64,000 bases of DNA from Vibrio cyclitrophicus. Lineage in GTDB: Bacteria; Pseudomonadota; Gammaproteobacteria; Enterobacterales; Vibrionaceae. Positions 21,549 to 31,613 of this stretch are shown in pieces. Every line of letters starts with the position of its first letter. Within the stretch, counting starts at the first letter, position 1. The notes below the pieces were generated by a model. That model worked only from the letters and a program-made list of their open reading frames with translations. It was not told where the DNA came from and searched no databases. A program made the translations under genes and the position numbers. The stretch lies in contig NZ_AP025480.1 in assembly GCF_024347435.1 (NCBI RefSeq), forward strand, positions 682,001 to 746,000, in the 5' to 3' direction.

Positions 21549-22559
21549 GTGAAAGTACTGGTTACGGGCGGCATGGGTTACATCGGAAGTCATACATGCA
21601 TTCAAATGATACAGGCAGGTATGGAGCCGATCATTGTTGATAACCTTTGCAATAGCAAAGAGCTAGTGCTGGAACGAATCGAATCGTTAACTGGCAAGCG
21701 ACCAACGTTTTATCTTGGCGACATTCGTGACCAATCTTTTCTAGATAGCGTGTTTTCAGAGAATGATATCCAAGCCGTGATTCATTTTGCTGGTCTGAAA
21801 GCGGTAGGGGAGTCGGTGGCTAAGCCTTTGGAGTACTACGATAACAACGTAAATGGTTCACTGGTGTTAGCTCGAAGCATGAAAAAAGCAGGCGTGAAAA
21901 GCATCGTGTTTAGTTCTTCGGCTACTGTTTACGGTGATCCAGAAGTGGTGCCGATTACTGAAACTTCACCAACTGGCGCGACAACTAACCCTTACGGTCG
22001 CAGTAAATACATGGTGGAAGAGTGCTTGAGCGATCTATTCAACGCTGAAAACGACTGGAGCGTGACGTTACTGCGCTACTTTAACCCTGTTGGTGCACAT
22101 ACATCAGGCACCATGGGTGAAGACCCACAAGGTATCCCAAATAATCTGATGCCGTTTATTGCTCAAGTAGCCGTTGGTCGCCGTGAAAAATTGGCTGTTT
22201 TTGGAAACGATTACCCAACAGTCGATGGCACAGGCGTTCGTGACTATATTCATGTAATGGATTTAGCGGATGGCCATGTCGCAGCGCTAAAAGTGGTGGG
22301 CGAGAAAGCGGGCTTACACATTTACAACCTAGGTACGGGCAAAGGCTCAAGTGTACTCGAGATGGTTGAAGCCTTCGCACAAGCATCGGGCAAGCTAGTT
22401 CCTTATGAACTATGCCCACGCCGCGCAGGTGATATTGCCGAATGTTGGGCAAGTACTGAAAAAGCAGAGCGAGAGCTTGGCTGGAAGGCGACGCGCAGCG
22501 TGATGGAAATGACGGCGGATACGTGGAATTGGCAGTCGAATAACCCGAATGGCTACTAG
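21549..22559 (+). CDS. galE: UDP-glucose 4-epimerase
   Basis: A 336-residue short-chain dehydrogenase-type epimerase that interconverts UDP-galactose and UDP-glucose in the Leloir pathway. The NAD-binding motif GGMGYIGSH begins at residue 7, the catalytic YGRSK lies near residue 150 (NPYGRSKYMVE), and the conserved LRYFNPVGAH follows. GTG 21549 is taken as the start because AGAGAGG lies seven bases upstream and the protein then begins MKVLVTGG; a TTG two codons earlier is unlikely. First gene of galETKM, behind a GalR operator. Confidence 0.96.
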   Translation: MKVLVTGGMGYIGSHTCIQMIQAGMEPIIVDNLCNSKELVLERIESLTGKRPTFYLGDIRDQSFLDSVFSENDIQAVIHFAGLKAVGESVAKPLEYYDNNVNGSLVLARSMKKAGVKSIVFSSSATVYGDPEVVPITETSPTGATTNPYGRSKYMVEECLSDLFNAENDWSVTLLRYFNPVGAHTSGTMGEDPQGIPNNLMPFIAQVAVGRREKLAVFGNDYPTVDGTGVRDYIHVMDLADGHVAALKVVGEKAGLHIYNLGTGKGSSVLEMVEAFAQASGKLVPYELCPRRAGDIAECWASTEKAERELGWKATRSVMEMTADTWNWQSNNPNGY

Positions 22560-22638
22560 CCTTAGCCTGTGTGATTGAAGCTGCCTAGCTGCAACTCCAA
22601 TTTCATTGGGGAATGCAAAGGTAATAGATGAGAAAAGA

Positions 22639-22743
22639 GAGATTCCAGATAACTCGTCCCTCTATTCTGGAATGACGAATTTTAAAACTACGATTTCTGA
22701 ACGTCATTCCCTACAGCGAGGAACGAGCGTGATAGGGAATCTC
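22639..22743. repeat. Palindromic MITE-like repeat, copy A (galE-galT gap)
   Basis: About 105 bp bounded by inverted GAGATTCC/GGAATCTC, with an internal GGAATGACG/CGTCATTCC hairpin and a GCGAGGAACGAG segment. A related copy lies at 23885-23982. It has no coding capacity and looks like a non-autonomous interspersed element. Confidence 0.65.
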
Positions 22744-22807
22744 CTTGTAGAAGAATTATTCATCTTGGTGAATTGACCAAGACACAAAATTTGAGAGCAA
22801 CCTAAAC

Positions 22808-23863
22808 ATGTCAAAAGTTGAATTTAACCCAGTAGACCACCCACATCGTCGTTATAACCCATTAACGGGTCAGTGGATCTTAGTATCACCGCACCGAGCA
22901 AAGCGTCCGTGGAGCGGCCAAGATGAAAAGCCATCGACTGCGCAACTTCCAGCGTATGAGAAAGAGTGTTTCTTGTGCCCGACCAATACGCGTATCTCGG
23001 GTGACGAAAACCCAGATTATGATGGTACTTACGTATTCAGTAACGATTTCGCGGCGTTGATGCCTGATTCACCTGACGCTCCAGAGTCTGAAAACCCTCT
23101 ATTCAAGACTCAAGGTGTTCGCGGGTTGAGCCGCGTTATCTGTTTCTCTCCGGACCACAGCAAAACGCTGCCAGAGTTACCAGTTAATAAAATCCGTGGT
23201 GTGATTGATACCTGGAACGAGCAGATTGAAGAGCTAGGTAAAGATTACCTATGGGTTCAAGCTTTCGAAAACAAAGGCGAGACCATGGGTTGTTCTCAGC
23301 CTCACCCACACGGTCAAATTTGGGCGAACAGCTTTCTGCCAAACGAGATTGAACGTAAAGAAAAGCTACTGAAAGAGTACTTCGAGCAACAAGGTTCGAA
23401 CCTGTTAGTCGATTACGTTGAAGCTGAAATGAAAGACGGCTCACGTACTGTGGTTGAAACTGAACATTGGATTGCCGTAGTGCCTTACTGGGCAGCGTGG
23501 CCATTTGAAACTATGTTGCTACCAAAAACACACATTCGCCGTATGAGTGAACTGACTGACGAACAACGTAATGATTTAGCGCTTGCGATTAAGAAGCTGA
23601 CCAGTCGTTACGATAACTTGTTCCAATGTTCATTCCCTTACTCAATGGGCTGGCACTATGCACCGTTCTTCGAAGAAGGTACGGACATCGATCACTGGCA
23701 ACTGCATGCGTTGTTCTACCCGCCACTGTTACGCAGTGCTTCGGTTCGTAAGTTCATGGTGGGCTACGAAATGTTGGCGGAATCTCAGCGTGATTTAACC
23801 GCAGAACAAGCCGCGCAACGTCTTCGTGATTTGAGTGACGTTCACTACAAAGAGCAGGAATAG
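22808..23863 (+). CDS. galT: Galactose-1-phosphate uridylyltransferase
   Basis: A 351-residue HIT-superfamily enzyme that exchanges UMP between UDP-glucose and galactose-1-phosphate. The active-site triad reads PHPHGQIW near residue 165, where the middle histidine is uridylylated, and the zinc/iron ligands include CLCP-like CFLCPTN near residue 56. The C-terminal WHYAPFF with several histidines is typical. ATG with moderate Shine-Dalgarno; separated from galE by a repeat element rather than by a terminator. Confidence 0.96.
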   Translation: MSKVEFNPVDHPHRRYNPLTGQWILVSPHRAKRPWSGQDEKPSTAQLPAYEKECFLCPTNTRISGDENPDYDGTYVFSNDFAALMPDSPDAPESENPLFKTQGVRGLSRVICFSPDHSKTLPELPVNKIRGVIDTWNEQIEELGKDYLWVQAFENKGETMGCSQPHPHGQIWANSFLPNEIERKEKLLKEYFEQQGSNLLVDYVEAEMKDGSRTVVETEHWIAVVPYWAAWPFETMLLPKTHIRRMSELTDEQRNDLALAIKKLTSRYDNLFQCSFPYSMGWHYAPFFEEGTDIDHWQLHALFYPPLLRSASVRKFMVGYEMLAESQRDLTAEQAAQRLRDLSDVHYKEQE

Positions 23864-23884
23864 CCTACTTCGTAGATAACGAGC

Positions 23885-23982
23885 GAGATTCCTGATATCT
23901 CGTCCGTCGATCCTGGAATGACAGTTTCATTGAAACGTTTAGCGTCAATCCCGAGAGTGAGGAACGAAGAAGTCGGGAATCT
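23885..23982. repeat. Palindromic MITE-like repeat, copy B (galT-galK gap)
   Basis: About 98 bp bounded by GAGATTCC and GGGAATCT, containing GGAATGACAG, GCGTCAATCCC and the GTGAGGAACGA segment also seen in copy A. The two differ in many positions, so they are not a recent duplication. Confidence 0.65.
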
Positions 23983-24052
23983 AAAAGAATTAAAGTGGTG
24001 TCGTAAAGGGGCCATAACCAATTGATTAAAGAGTTAAGCAGAGAGTTTACTT

Positions 24053-25213
24053 ATGTCTGATCTGATCCAAAACGTGAAAGCATCTTTTGAGCAAGTCCTT
24101 GGTTACCAAGCGACTCACATAATTCAAGCTCCAGGTCGTGTGAACCTGATTGGTGAGCATACCGACTACAACGATGGTTTTGTTCTACCGTGTGCCATTA
24201 ACTACCAAACGGTAGTCGCAGCGGCTAAGCGTGACGACAACATCGTGCGTGTAGTATCAGTAGACTACGGTAATGCAGTAGATGAGTTCGATTTAACTCA
24301 AGAGATTACATTCCAACAAGACAAAATGTGGGCTAACTACATTCGTGGTGTGGTGAAGTGCCTAATGGGGCGTGGCTTTGAATTTACAGGTGCCGACATC
24401 TCTGTAACCGGCAACGTGCCCCAAGGTGCGGGTTTAAGTTCTTCTGCGGCTCTGGAAGTGGTCATCGGTCAGACATTCAAGGTGCTTTACAACCTAGAGA
24501 TTAGTCAAGCGGAAGTCGCTCTGAATGGTCAGCAAGCCGAAAACGAATTCGTTGGTTGTAACTGCGGCATCATGGACCAAATGATCTCTGCAGAAGGTCG
24601 TGCAAACCACGCGATGCTGTTGGACTGTCGTAGCCTAGAAACAACGGCTGTCTCTATGCCAGAAGATATGGCTGTGGTTATCATTAACTCAAACAAAAAA
24701 CGCGGCTTAGTCGACAGCGAATACAACACGCGTCGTGAGCAATGTGAAGAAGCGGCGCGCATCTTTGGTGTTCCGGCACTGCGTGATGTGACCATTGAAC
24801 AATTCAAAGCGAAAGAGTCTGAGTTAGATGAAATGGTCGCGAAACGTGCTCGTCACGTGATTACTGAAAATGACCGTACCGTTGAAGCGGCTCAAGCTTT
24901 ACGTACTCATGATATGAAGCGTATGGGCGAGTTGATGGCAGAATCTCATGCTTCAATGCGAGACGATTTTGAAATCACAGTGAAAGAGATCGACACGTTG
25001 GTTGATATGGTTAAAGAAGTGATCGGTGAGCAAGGTGGTGTACGTATGACTGGCGGCGGTTTTGGCGGTTGTATCGTGGCATTGGTTCCACCTGCATTGG
25101 TTGATGAAATTAAAACAGCCGTTGAACAGAAATATCAAGTGGCGACGGGGCTAAAAGAATCTATTTATGTGTGCCAAGCTAAAGACGGAGCGGGTCTTGT
25201 TGAAGTAATCTAG
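24053..25213 (+). CDS. galK: Galactokinase
   Basis: A 386-residue GHMP-family kinase that phosphorylates galactose at C1 with ATP. The galactokinase signature [16 protein letters not shown] starts near residue 28, the ATP-binding GHMP motif is [12 protein letters not shown] near residue 123, and [11 protein letters not shown] is the third conserved motif. Asp in NCGIMDQ is the catalytic base. Third gene of galETKM. Confidence 0.96.
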   Translation: MSDLIQNVKASFEQVLGYQATHIIQAPGRVNLIGEHTDYNDGFVLPCAINYQTVVAAAKRDDNIVRVVSVDYGNAVDEFDLTQEITFQQDKMWANYIRGVVKCLMGRGFEFTGADISVTGNVPQGAGLSSSAALEVVIGQTFKVLYNLEISQAEVALNGQQAENEFVGCNCGIMDQMISAEGRANHAMLLDCRSLETTAVSMPEDMAVVIINSNKKRGLVDSEYNTRREQCEEAARIFGVPALRDVTIEQFKAKESELDEMVAKRARHVITENDRTVEAAQALRTHDMKRMGELMAESHASMRDDFEITVKEIDTLVDMVKEVIGEQGGVRMTGGGFGGCIVALVPPALVDEIKTAVEQKYQVATGLKESIYVCQAKDGAGLVEVI

Positions 25214-25251
25214 CTGTTTAGATACTTAATGCTCAAAAGCGAAGGTCTACC

Positions 25252-25284
25252 GAGTAAAAAGATCATGGTAGGCTAAATAGTAAA
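25252..25284. repeat. Copy 2 of the short non-coding repeat, after galK
   Basis: GAGTAAAAAGATCATGGTAG and the following GCTAAATAGT match the stretch after lacZ at 19490-19513 with only a few changes. It lies in the galK-galM gap. Confidence 0.6.
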
Positions 25285-25334
25285 TCCTTTACCTAATGTA
25301 GAGGTTTTTTGCTGGCACTAGAAAGGAATTTAGA

Positions 25335-26414
25335 ATGACCTCAGAGCAGAATTTGCATCAATCCATGACACAAACGGCAGCCTATGATGGTCAACCTGCT
25401 CAGTTAGTTACTTTGTCCAACAAGCATGGCATGCAAGTCACCTTCATGGATATTGGTGCAACGTGGTTGAGTTGTATCCTGCCAGTCAAAGGAAACAAAC
25501 GTGAAGTTTTGTTAGGTGTAAACTCAATGGAGAACTTCGAGAAACAAGCCAGTTATATGGGCACAACGGTTGGTCGTTATGCTAACCGCATTGCCAATGG
25601 TCGTTTCAAAATTGACGGCCAGAACTACAAGTTGGAAACCAACCAAGCGGGCAATACCTTGCATGGTGGTCCTGATGGTTTTGATAAACGTCGTTGGAAT
25701 ATTACCGAGCAAACAGAAACGTCAGTGGTGTTTACTCTAGAGTCTACTGATGGAGACCAAGGGTTTCCGGGGAATTTGAATGTATCGGTGCGTTATGACA
25801 TAACCGAAGATAATCGAGTTTCCATTAACTACTCTGCAACCGCTGATAAGCCAACCGTGGTTAACCTAACGAATCACGCATACTTTAATCTACTAGGGGC
25901 GAATAACGGTCACGATTGTCTGTCTCATATTGTTAGTATCAATGCTTCACAATATTTACCAACTAACGCTGTTGGTATCCCATTAGGCAATTTAAAGGCG
26001 GTGAAATCGACTAGCTTTGACTTCAGTCAGCCTATGATGATCTCTGAACGTTTGCTTGGGGATGAACAACAAAAAGCGGCCAAAGGTTATGATCACTCTT
26101 TTCTTTTAGCGGATGGCTGTAAGCGCGATAAATGCGCAGCTACAGTGACGTCGCCTGATGCACTTGTCACCTTGAAAGTCTTTTCTACTAAGCCAGCTAT
26201 ACAGCTGTATACCGGAAATTGGTTGGGTGGAACACCCAATCGAAACGGTGGCACTTATGAAGACTATGCAGGTATTGCATTGGAAACCCAGTTCTTACCA
26301 GACTCACCTAACCACCCAGAGTGGAAGCAAGAAAGTTGTATTCTTAGGCCTGAACAGGAATACCACTATCGAACTTGTTACCAGTTTGAATTTTCGGGGG
26401 ATTATTCAAACTAG
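25335..26414 (+). CDS. galM: Aldose 1-epimerase (galactose mutarotase)
   Basis: A 359-residue mutarotase that converts beta-galactose, the product of LacZ, into the alpha anomer used by GalK. The catalytic histidine is in LTNHAYFNL near residue 180 and the catalytic glutamate in ALETQFLPDSPNHP near residue 315, with GRYANRI near residue 77. Shine-Dalgarno AAAGGAA. Last gene of the gal operon and followed by a strong terminator. Confidence 0.95.
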   Translation: MTSEQNLHQSMTQTAAYDGQPAQLVTLSNKHGMQVTFMDIGATWLSCILPVKGNKREVLLGVNSMENFEKQASYMGTTVGRYANRIANGRFKIDGQNYKLETNQAGNTLHGGPDGFDKRRWNITEQTETSVVFTLESTDGDQGFPGNLNVSVRYDITEDNRVSINYSATADKPTVVNLTNHAYFNLLGANNGHDCLSHIVSINASQYLPTNAVGIPLGNLKAVKSTSFDFSQPMMISERLLGDEQQKAAKGYDHSFLLADGCKRDKCAATVTSPDALVTLKVFSTKPAIQLYTGNWLGGTPNRNGGTYEDYAGIALETQFLPDSPNHPEWKQESCILRPEQEYHYRTCYQFEFSGDYSN

Positions 26415-26487
26415 TCCATTCTAGCTCAAAACGGTTTATGCTAATTGGCTCCAACAAAGGGATTATTGTTGGGAAGAGTATGGTGAG

Positions 26488-26527
26488 AAAGCCCTAACAG
26501 AACTGCTTCTGTTAGGGCTTTTTTTTG
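26488..26527 (+). terminator. Terminator of galETKM
   Basis: A 15-bp perfect stem (AAAGCCCTAACAGAA, 26488-26502, with its complement at 26507-26521) followed by eight T. It also separates the convergent galR gene. Confidence 0.92.
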
Positions 26528-26547
26528 TTTGATGAGTTGACTAAAAT

Positions 26548-27546
26548 TTAGATTTTCTCTACCGAATTTCGGCGCACTAAAGTAGGAGAGAACATCATAG
26601 GCTCGGAAGAGGTACCTCGACCTTTAGCTAGCACAAGCGCTAGGCGAGTGGCTTTCTCTGCCATCATCTGAATAGGGTAGCGAATCGTAGTTAGCTTAGG
26701 GTGTACATAACGCGCAATTAAGCCGTCATCAAAACCAACAATCGATACTTTATCTGGTGCTTGAATACCGTTTTCATCAAGTACAGATAACGCACCAGCC
26801 GCCATGTAATCGTTGTAAGCCACAAGGCCTGTAATCGGGAGAGATTTGGTCAATAGGTTGGTCATTGCGTACTCGCCACCGTCACTGGTTGGAGCGGCGT
26901 ATTCAATGTAGCTTTCAGACAGCGCGATTTTGTAATCAGAGAGTGCAGCTAGATAGCCTTGCACTCGTTCATCGGCATCTTCAATGCTGTGTGATGAAGC
27001 GATACATGCGATGTTCTTGTGACCATGACGAATCAAATATTCTGTAGCAAGGTAAGCGCCTTTCTTATTGTCTAAGAAAATACAACGCTCGGCGATTTCG
27101 GCAATATAACGGTTGATCAACACTAAGCCTTTTACTTCTTTTGCGTAGGCGATGAGTTCTTCATCCGTTAATCCCTTGGAATGGATCACCAAGGCATCAC
27201 AGCGACTATTGATCAGCAACTCAATGGCTTGTCTCTCTTCTTCACGATCGTGAGAACCATTGCCGACAAGGATATGTTTACCGTTTTCGCGTGCGACATT
27301 ATCAACAGCCTTAACTAAGGTGCCAAAAAAGGGATCGGAGATATCACCCACTAACACACCAACCGTGTTCGTGCTTTGGCTTACAAGCGCACGAGCATTG
27401 GCATTCGGACGATAGCCGAGTTTTGTCATGGCTTTAGTTACAGACTCAATTGAATTTGCACTTGCCTTCGGAGACTTGTTTACGACTCGAGATACGGTTG
27501 CAACTGAAACACCAGCTTCCTTTGCTACATCTTTAATTGTTGCCAT
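26548..27546 (-). CDS. galR: Galactose operon repressor GalR
   Basis: A 332-residue LacI/GalR-family repressor very like E. coli GalR as remembered: HTH ATIKDVAKEAGVSVATVSRV, then NSPKAS, YRPNANARALVSQ, VGDISDPFFG, NGSHDREEERQAIE and FSPTLVRRNSV at the end. It binds galactose and controls the gal genes. It is convergent to galM and has a GalR-like site in its own promoter, so autoregulation is likely. The perfect operator before galE and the near match in the ABC importer promoter form its predicted regulon. Confidence 0.92.
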   Translation of the reverse strand: MATIKDVAKEAGVSVATVSRVVNKSPKASANSIESVTKAMTKLGYRPNANARALVSQSTNTVGVLVGDISDPFFGTLVKAVDNVARENGKHILVGNGSHDREEERQAIELLINSRCDALVIHSKGLTDEELIAYAKEVKGLVLINRYIAEIAERCIFLDNKKGAYLATEYLIRHGHKNIACIASSHSIEDADERVQGYLAALSDYKIALSESYIEYAAPTSDGGEYAMTNLLTKSLPITGLVAYNDYMAAGALSVLDENGIQAPDKVSIVGFDDGLIARYVHPKLTTIRYPIQMMAEKATRLALVLAKGRGTSSEPMMFSPTLVRRNSVEKI

Positions 27547-27667
27547 CTTTTACCTCTATTCATTGCTGTATCTATTTAACACCGACAATGAAGGTAAGGC
27601 AATGAAACTCTCATTTTACTTCCATTAATGCGATCTTTACCGCTTGTAACTATTAGTCTTAATGCTA

Positions 27668-27683
27668 GTGTAAACATTTACAT
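27668..27683. promoter_or_regulatory. GalR-like operator in the galR promoter
   Basis: GTGTAAACATTTACAT matches the GalR consensus at all but two positions, about 120 bp upstream of galR. Suggests autorepression. Confidence 0.55.
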
Positions 27684-27741
27684 TTTACTTAATTTTAGTA
27701 AATATTTTTAATGAGTGGAAACCAATCAATATAGGAAGTGA

Positions 27742-28066
<325 letters not shown>

Positions 28067-28072
28067 GCTCGC

Positions 28073-28108
28073 TTTAGGTTGGTGAGTCAATGTGTTCACC
28101 AACCTAAA
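28073..28108. terminator. Convergent stem-loop terminator
   Basis: A 13-bp stem TTTAGGTTGGTGA/TCACCAACCTAAA (28073-28085, 28096-28108) between the tRNA-binding pseudogene and the convergent cyclotransferase gene. T-runs are weak on both sides. Confidence 0.6.
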
Positions 28109-28125
28109 TTAGCTATGTATATTAA

Positions 28126-28680
28126 CTAGCCGCGTACGGTCAGTATCAAGCCATCAATTACACTATGGTGATGATCGGAAACTCCTGCAAGGTTGCCGTA
28201 TTTAGGCTGGTGGCGATCATTTTCTAATGGGTGATGCCAACCTTGTGTGTGTTTAACAAAGTGCGCCGCAAAGCTTTCAGACACCTCTAAACATCCTGCT
28301 AATACCGTATCGACATAGGTTTGAACGATAGGACTGTTCTCGCAAGGCGCTTCAATTTCGTTTTTGATGTATACCCAAATCGATTGATCCTGCTTGAACT
28401 CAGTGTTGCTCTCTATCTGATCGGCTTTGAGTTCGATTCGGTGATAACCGCGTTCACGGCGATCAAAATCAGCCAGTGTAATATCATCAACCTCAAGCAA
28501 TACTCCATTCACTTGACCATCTCCTGGATTGACTATGAGGGGGGACAACACGTAACTGTCATCAATTTTACTCCAATGGCGCACTAAGCCATGCACAATT
28601 GCAGGAATGGCCTGTCCAGTTTGACCTGTTAGTTGACGTGAAGAGGAGTTGATTAAGCTACCGTAACCGAAAATATACAT
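28126..28680 (-). CDS. Gamma-glutamylcyclotransferase-like (AIG2/GGCT family) protein
   Basis: A 184-residue protein with the GGCT-like fold. The substrate-loop motif YIFGYGSLINS is at the N-terminus and the catalytic-type glutamate lies in DRRERGYHR near residue 78. Relatives cleave gamma-glutamyl peptides to 5-oxoproline or act on related amines. The start at 28680 is preferred: AGGGA lies seven bases upstream and the family begins at MYIFGYGSL; an in-frame ATG 18 codons upstream encodes no recognisable extension. Single gene, substrate unknown. Confidence 0.8.
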   Translation of the reverse strand: MYIFGYGSLINSSSRQLTGQTGQAIPAIVHGLVRHWSKIDDSYVLSPLIVNPGDGQVNGVLLEVDDITLADFDRRERGYHRIELKADQIESNTEFKQDQSIWVYIKNEIEAPCENSPIVQTYVDTVLAGCLEVSESFAAHFVKHTQGWHHPLENDRHQPKYGNLAGVSDHHHSVIDGLILTVRG

Positions 28681-28902
28681 CGCGTTCCCTGTCTGTTCTT
28701 TTGAATTTGAGACTAGTCTTACTATATGTTCCAAGTAACTAAATGTCAGTAGTTATTATTTTTAACACTTTCGTGTCTAATTGACATGTATTGGTGTGTT
28801 TAATTGACTCTTTTCTTTGTGTTTTTTACGCGTTTATGATTGTTTTTATTGGGTTTATACCTTTGGCGCGTTTCGTGCATTACTTAAATAAAAATAACAG
28901 TA

Positions 28903-28918
28903 ATGATGACTGCATCAT
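28903..28918. promoter_or_regulatory. Inverted repeat upstream of nnrS
   Basis: ATGATG-ACTG-CATCAT lies about 70 bp before the nnrS start and could be a regulator site. It does not clearly match the NsrR, NorR or FNR consensus that I know. Confidence 0.3.
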
Positions 28919-28985
28919 GAATTTGGCTATTTATGCCAATTCCATATAAGCCATTCTTGGCCGTTATCTGAAATGAGGAACGAGT

Positions 28986-30170
28986 TTGTTAAATATCACA
29001 GATAAAAGTGTAGAAGACGCAATTCCAGCCTATCTGCGTTTAGGCTTCCGACCTTTCTTCTTTTTGGGCAGTCTCTATGCCGTTATCGCTATCGTGGCTT
29101 GGGTTGTCATGTTCCAAAATGGTCAGCCGGAGATTTTAAAAGTCCCTGCGCTTTGGTGGCACGTACATGAAATGTTGTTTGGCTTTGCTATGGCGATTGT
29201 TGTCGGCTTTGTTTTAACGGCGGTGCAAACGTGGACGGGAGTCAATGGCACTAAGCATTATCGATTGGCTGCCTTAGTGGGATTATGGCTTGCACCTCGC
29301 CTTCTATTTTGGACTCCTGCACCTTTGTGGCTGATCTCATCGGTTGAGGCGCTGTTTATGATCTTTGCCGCTTACGAAATTGGTTTCCGAGTTGTGAAGT
29401 CAAAAGGCTGGAAGAACTTGTTCTTTGTTCCGTTGTTTATACTGGCTATCGTGGCGAATTTTGCTAGCTATGCAACCATTAAGGGCATGCCTCCATTTCC
29501 ATCGTCTGCAGTATGGCACGCGATGTTGTGGTGGTTTACGTTGTTATTGTCTGTAATGGGTGGACGAGTGATTCCATTCTTTACGGCGCGTCGTTTTGAT
29601 TTTGAAAAAGCACAACCACTCGTTTGGTTAGAATGGTTAGCGAATCTACCTTTGGTTGGTTTATTTGTGTTGAGCTTCTTCCCATTAACTTTTGCTCAAA
29701 TTGGCAATCAATTGATGGTATTTGCGGGAGCAGCTCAATTGGTACGCTTCATTCGCTGGAAACCGTGGACGACATTATCTGAACCTTTGGTGTGGTCACT
29801 GCATGCGGCTTACTTATGTATTCCCTTGAGTTTGTTGCTGAGAGGTTTGTTGGACAACCCGTTCGCAAGCCATAACATGTTGCACCTGTTTGCTATTGGC
29901 GGTCTGAGTGGATTAATTCTAGCGATGATTACGCGTGTGACGATGGGGCATACTGGTCGTGCTATCTATAAAGGGCAGAGTATGGCTTTGGCGTTCTCTG
30001 CTATTTTTATCGCAGCACTCGTTCGCAGTTTAGGCGTGACTTTCTTCCCTGCCTACTTGTTTGAAATTGTGAACATCAGCGCAGGTTTGTGGACGTTAGC
30101 GTTTGGTCTATTTATCTGGAAGTTTGGCATGATGCTGTTAACCCCAAGAGTGGATGGTCACCCAGGCTAA
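28986..30170 (+). CDS. nnrS: NnrS family haem/copper membrane protein
   Basis: A 394-residue, roughly 12-helix inner-membrane protein of the NnrS family, linked in other bacteria to nitric oxide stress and denitrification. Conserved features are LRLGFRPFFFLGSLYA at the N-terminus, WHVHEMLFGFAMAIVVGF with likely haem/metal histidines, GGRVIPFFTA, and HLFAIGGLSGLILAMITRVTMGHTGR split by a helix. It begins with TTG at 28986, six bases after GAGGAA; no ATG upstream fits. Single gene with a terminator. Confidence 0.9.
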   Translation: MLNITDKSVEDAIPAYLRLGFRPFFFLGSLYAVIAIVAWVVMFQNGQPEILKVPALWWHVHEMLFGFAMAIVVGFVLTAVQTWTGVNGTKHYRLAALVGLWLAPRLLFWTPAPLWLISSVEALFMIFAAYEIGFRVVKSKGWKNLFFVPLFILAIVANFASYATIKGMPPFPSSAVWHAMLWWFTLLLSVMGGRVIPFFTARRFDFEKAQPLVWLEWLANLPLVGLFVLSFFPLTFAQIGNQLMVFAGAAQLVRFIRWKPWTTLSEPLVWSLHAAYLCIPLSLLLRGLLDNPFASHNMLHLFAIGGLSGLILAMITRVTMGHTGRAIYKGQSMALAFSAIFIAALVRSLGVTFFPAYLFEIVNISAGLWTLAFGLFIWKFGMMLLTPRVDGHPG

Positions 30171-30195
30171 GCGTATTGATTTTCGAACTCATTTT

Positions 30196-30225
30196 GAAAG
30201 GGAAACATTGAGCTTCCCTTTTTTT
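30196..30225 (+). terminator. Terminator of nnrS
   Basis: AAAGGGAA/TTCCCTTT stem followed by T-run on the plus strand, 26 bp after the nnrS stop and before the convergent deaminase gene. Confidence 0.8.
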
Positions 30226-30247
30226 GATCGCTGCATAGGTCCATTTT

Positions 30248-31258
30248 TTAGTGAATATTTTCAGCAAGATATTGGCGCACTTGTGCAATGAGAGCTTCTT
30301 TGGCGTGAGGTGAGATGAAACTGGCTTCGATGGCGTTAATACTGAACTGTGCTAATTCGTTTTTCGTCACCATGTGAGCATTGACGACGGCGAGGAAGTT
30401 ATCATTCATATACCCGCCGAAGTAAGCGGGATCATCGGAATTGATGGTGACGCATAGCTCTCTTCTCAGCAACTCGACGATGTTGTGCTCTTGCATGGTG
30501 TCGAAGACTTTGAGCTTGGTATTCGATAGTGGGCAGACCGTCAGCGGTGTGCGTTTAGCGATTAGCTGTTCCATCAAGTTTTCATCTTCAACACAGCGAA
30601 CGCCATGATCAATTCGGGTAATGCTTAACAAGCTCAGTGCGTCGATAATATTTTGTGCTGGGCCTTCTTCTCCGGCGTGTGCGACGGTCAGGAAGCCTTG
30701 GTTGATAGCTTCTTGGAATACATGTTTAAATTTCTCTGGCGGGTTGCCCTGTTCTGATGAATCTAGCCCAACGGCAATGATCTTATCTTTATAGGGAAGT
30801 GCTTGTTTGAGCGTTTCAAAAGCGCTGTCTTCATCAAGGTGACGCAGAAAGCACATGATCAGTTGGCTGCTGATGCCAAGTTCTTGCTCTGCTTGATTCA
30901 AAGCTCGAGTGATCCCACCGACTATGACTTCAAAGGCAATACCGCGTTCAGTGTGAGTCTGAGGGTCGAAGAATATTTCGGTATGAACCACATTATCTTG
31001 CTGGCACTTCAGTAGATAAGCCCATGTCAGGTCGTAGAAGTCTTGTTCATGAATGAGTACGTTAGCGCCTTGGTAATAGATATCGAGAAAGGACTGAAGA
31101 TTGTGAAATTGGTACGCGTCCCTTACTTGGTCTGGGTTTTCAAAGGGAATTGAAATGTTATTACGCTTGGCGAGTTTGAACATCAGTTCTGGTTCTAACG
31201 AACCTTCAATATGTAAGTGCAGTTCAACTTTAGGTAAATTTTTGATAAAGCTATCCAT
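30248..31258 (-). CDS. Adenine deaminase-type member of the adenosine deaminase family
   Basis: A 336-residue metal-dependent purine deaminase. Zinc-site motifs are VELHLHIEGSLEPELM at the start, HAGEEG near residue 197, DHGVRC, and NSDDPAYFGG near residue 276. The SNTKLKVF and FFDPQTHT segments are those of the adenine deaminase subgroup (like yeast Aah1 and the Pseudomonas enzyme), not of E. coli Add, which starts DIHRHLDG. So the likely reaction is adenine to hypoxanthine. This would feed the purine permease and Gpt encoded a few kilobases away. Automated annotation will probably call it add. Confidence 0.85.
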   Translation of the reverse strand: MDSFIKNLPKVELHLHIEGSLEPELMFKLAKRNNISIPFENPDQVRDAYQFHNLQSFLDIYYQGANVLIHEQDFYDLTWAYLLKCQQDNVVHTEIFFDPQTHTERGIAFEVIVGGITRALNQAEQELGISSQLIMCFLRHLDEDSAFETLKQALPYKDKIIAVGLDSSEQGNPPEKFKHVFQEAINQGFLTVAHAGEEGPAQNIIDALSLLSITRIDHGVRCVEDENLMEQLIAKRTPLTVCPLSNTKLKVFDTMQEHNIVELLRRELCVTINSDDPAYFGGYMNDNFLAVVNAHMVTKNELAQFSINAIEASFISPHAKEALIAQVRQYLAENIH

Positions 31259-31471
31259 AGCAACCCCTTCGCTATTGTAATTATGGGCGGAGTAGGTGAG
31301 ATGTTTCGATGGTGAGATCCGAGTCTATAGGCTATCTCTTTCATTTATCTCTATTTGAGCATAGTTCATTTGCTCGTTATCGAGAAAGTGCCCCGTAAAT
31401 TGGAAGCTATTTTGGAGTTATGAACGAATTGAAATGACTCGCAAACGATTTACCGCACTAGAGTGTGATCC

Positions 31472-31489
31472 GCTGCAAATATTTGCAGC
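31472..31489. repeat. Perfect 18-bp palindrome
   Basis: GCTGCAAATATTTGCAGC in the 355-bp gap between the deaminase and the DUF3622 gene. It could be an operator for either. Apart from it I see nothing coding in 31259-31613. Confidence 0.45.
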
Positions 31490-31613
31490 AATATGTGTTG
31501 ATTTGTGCTCTAATACCGCGCTTACCAAGGGATGGTGTTAAAAGATACCCACTTAGATGGAGTTATCAAAGTTGACCGATCCCGTAATGATCTCCCTTAG
31601 GAAAAAATAGAAC

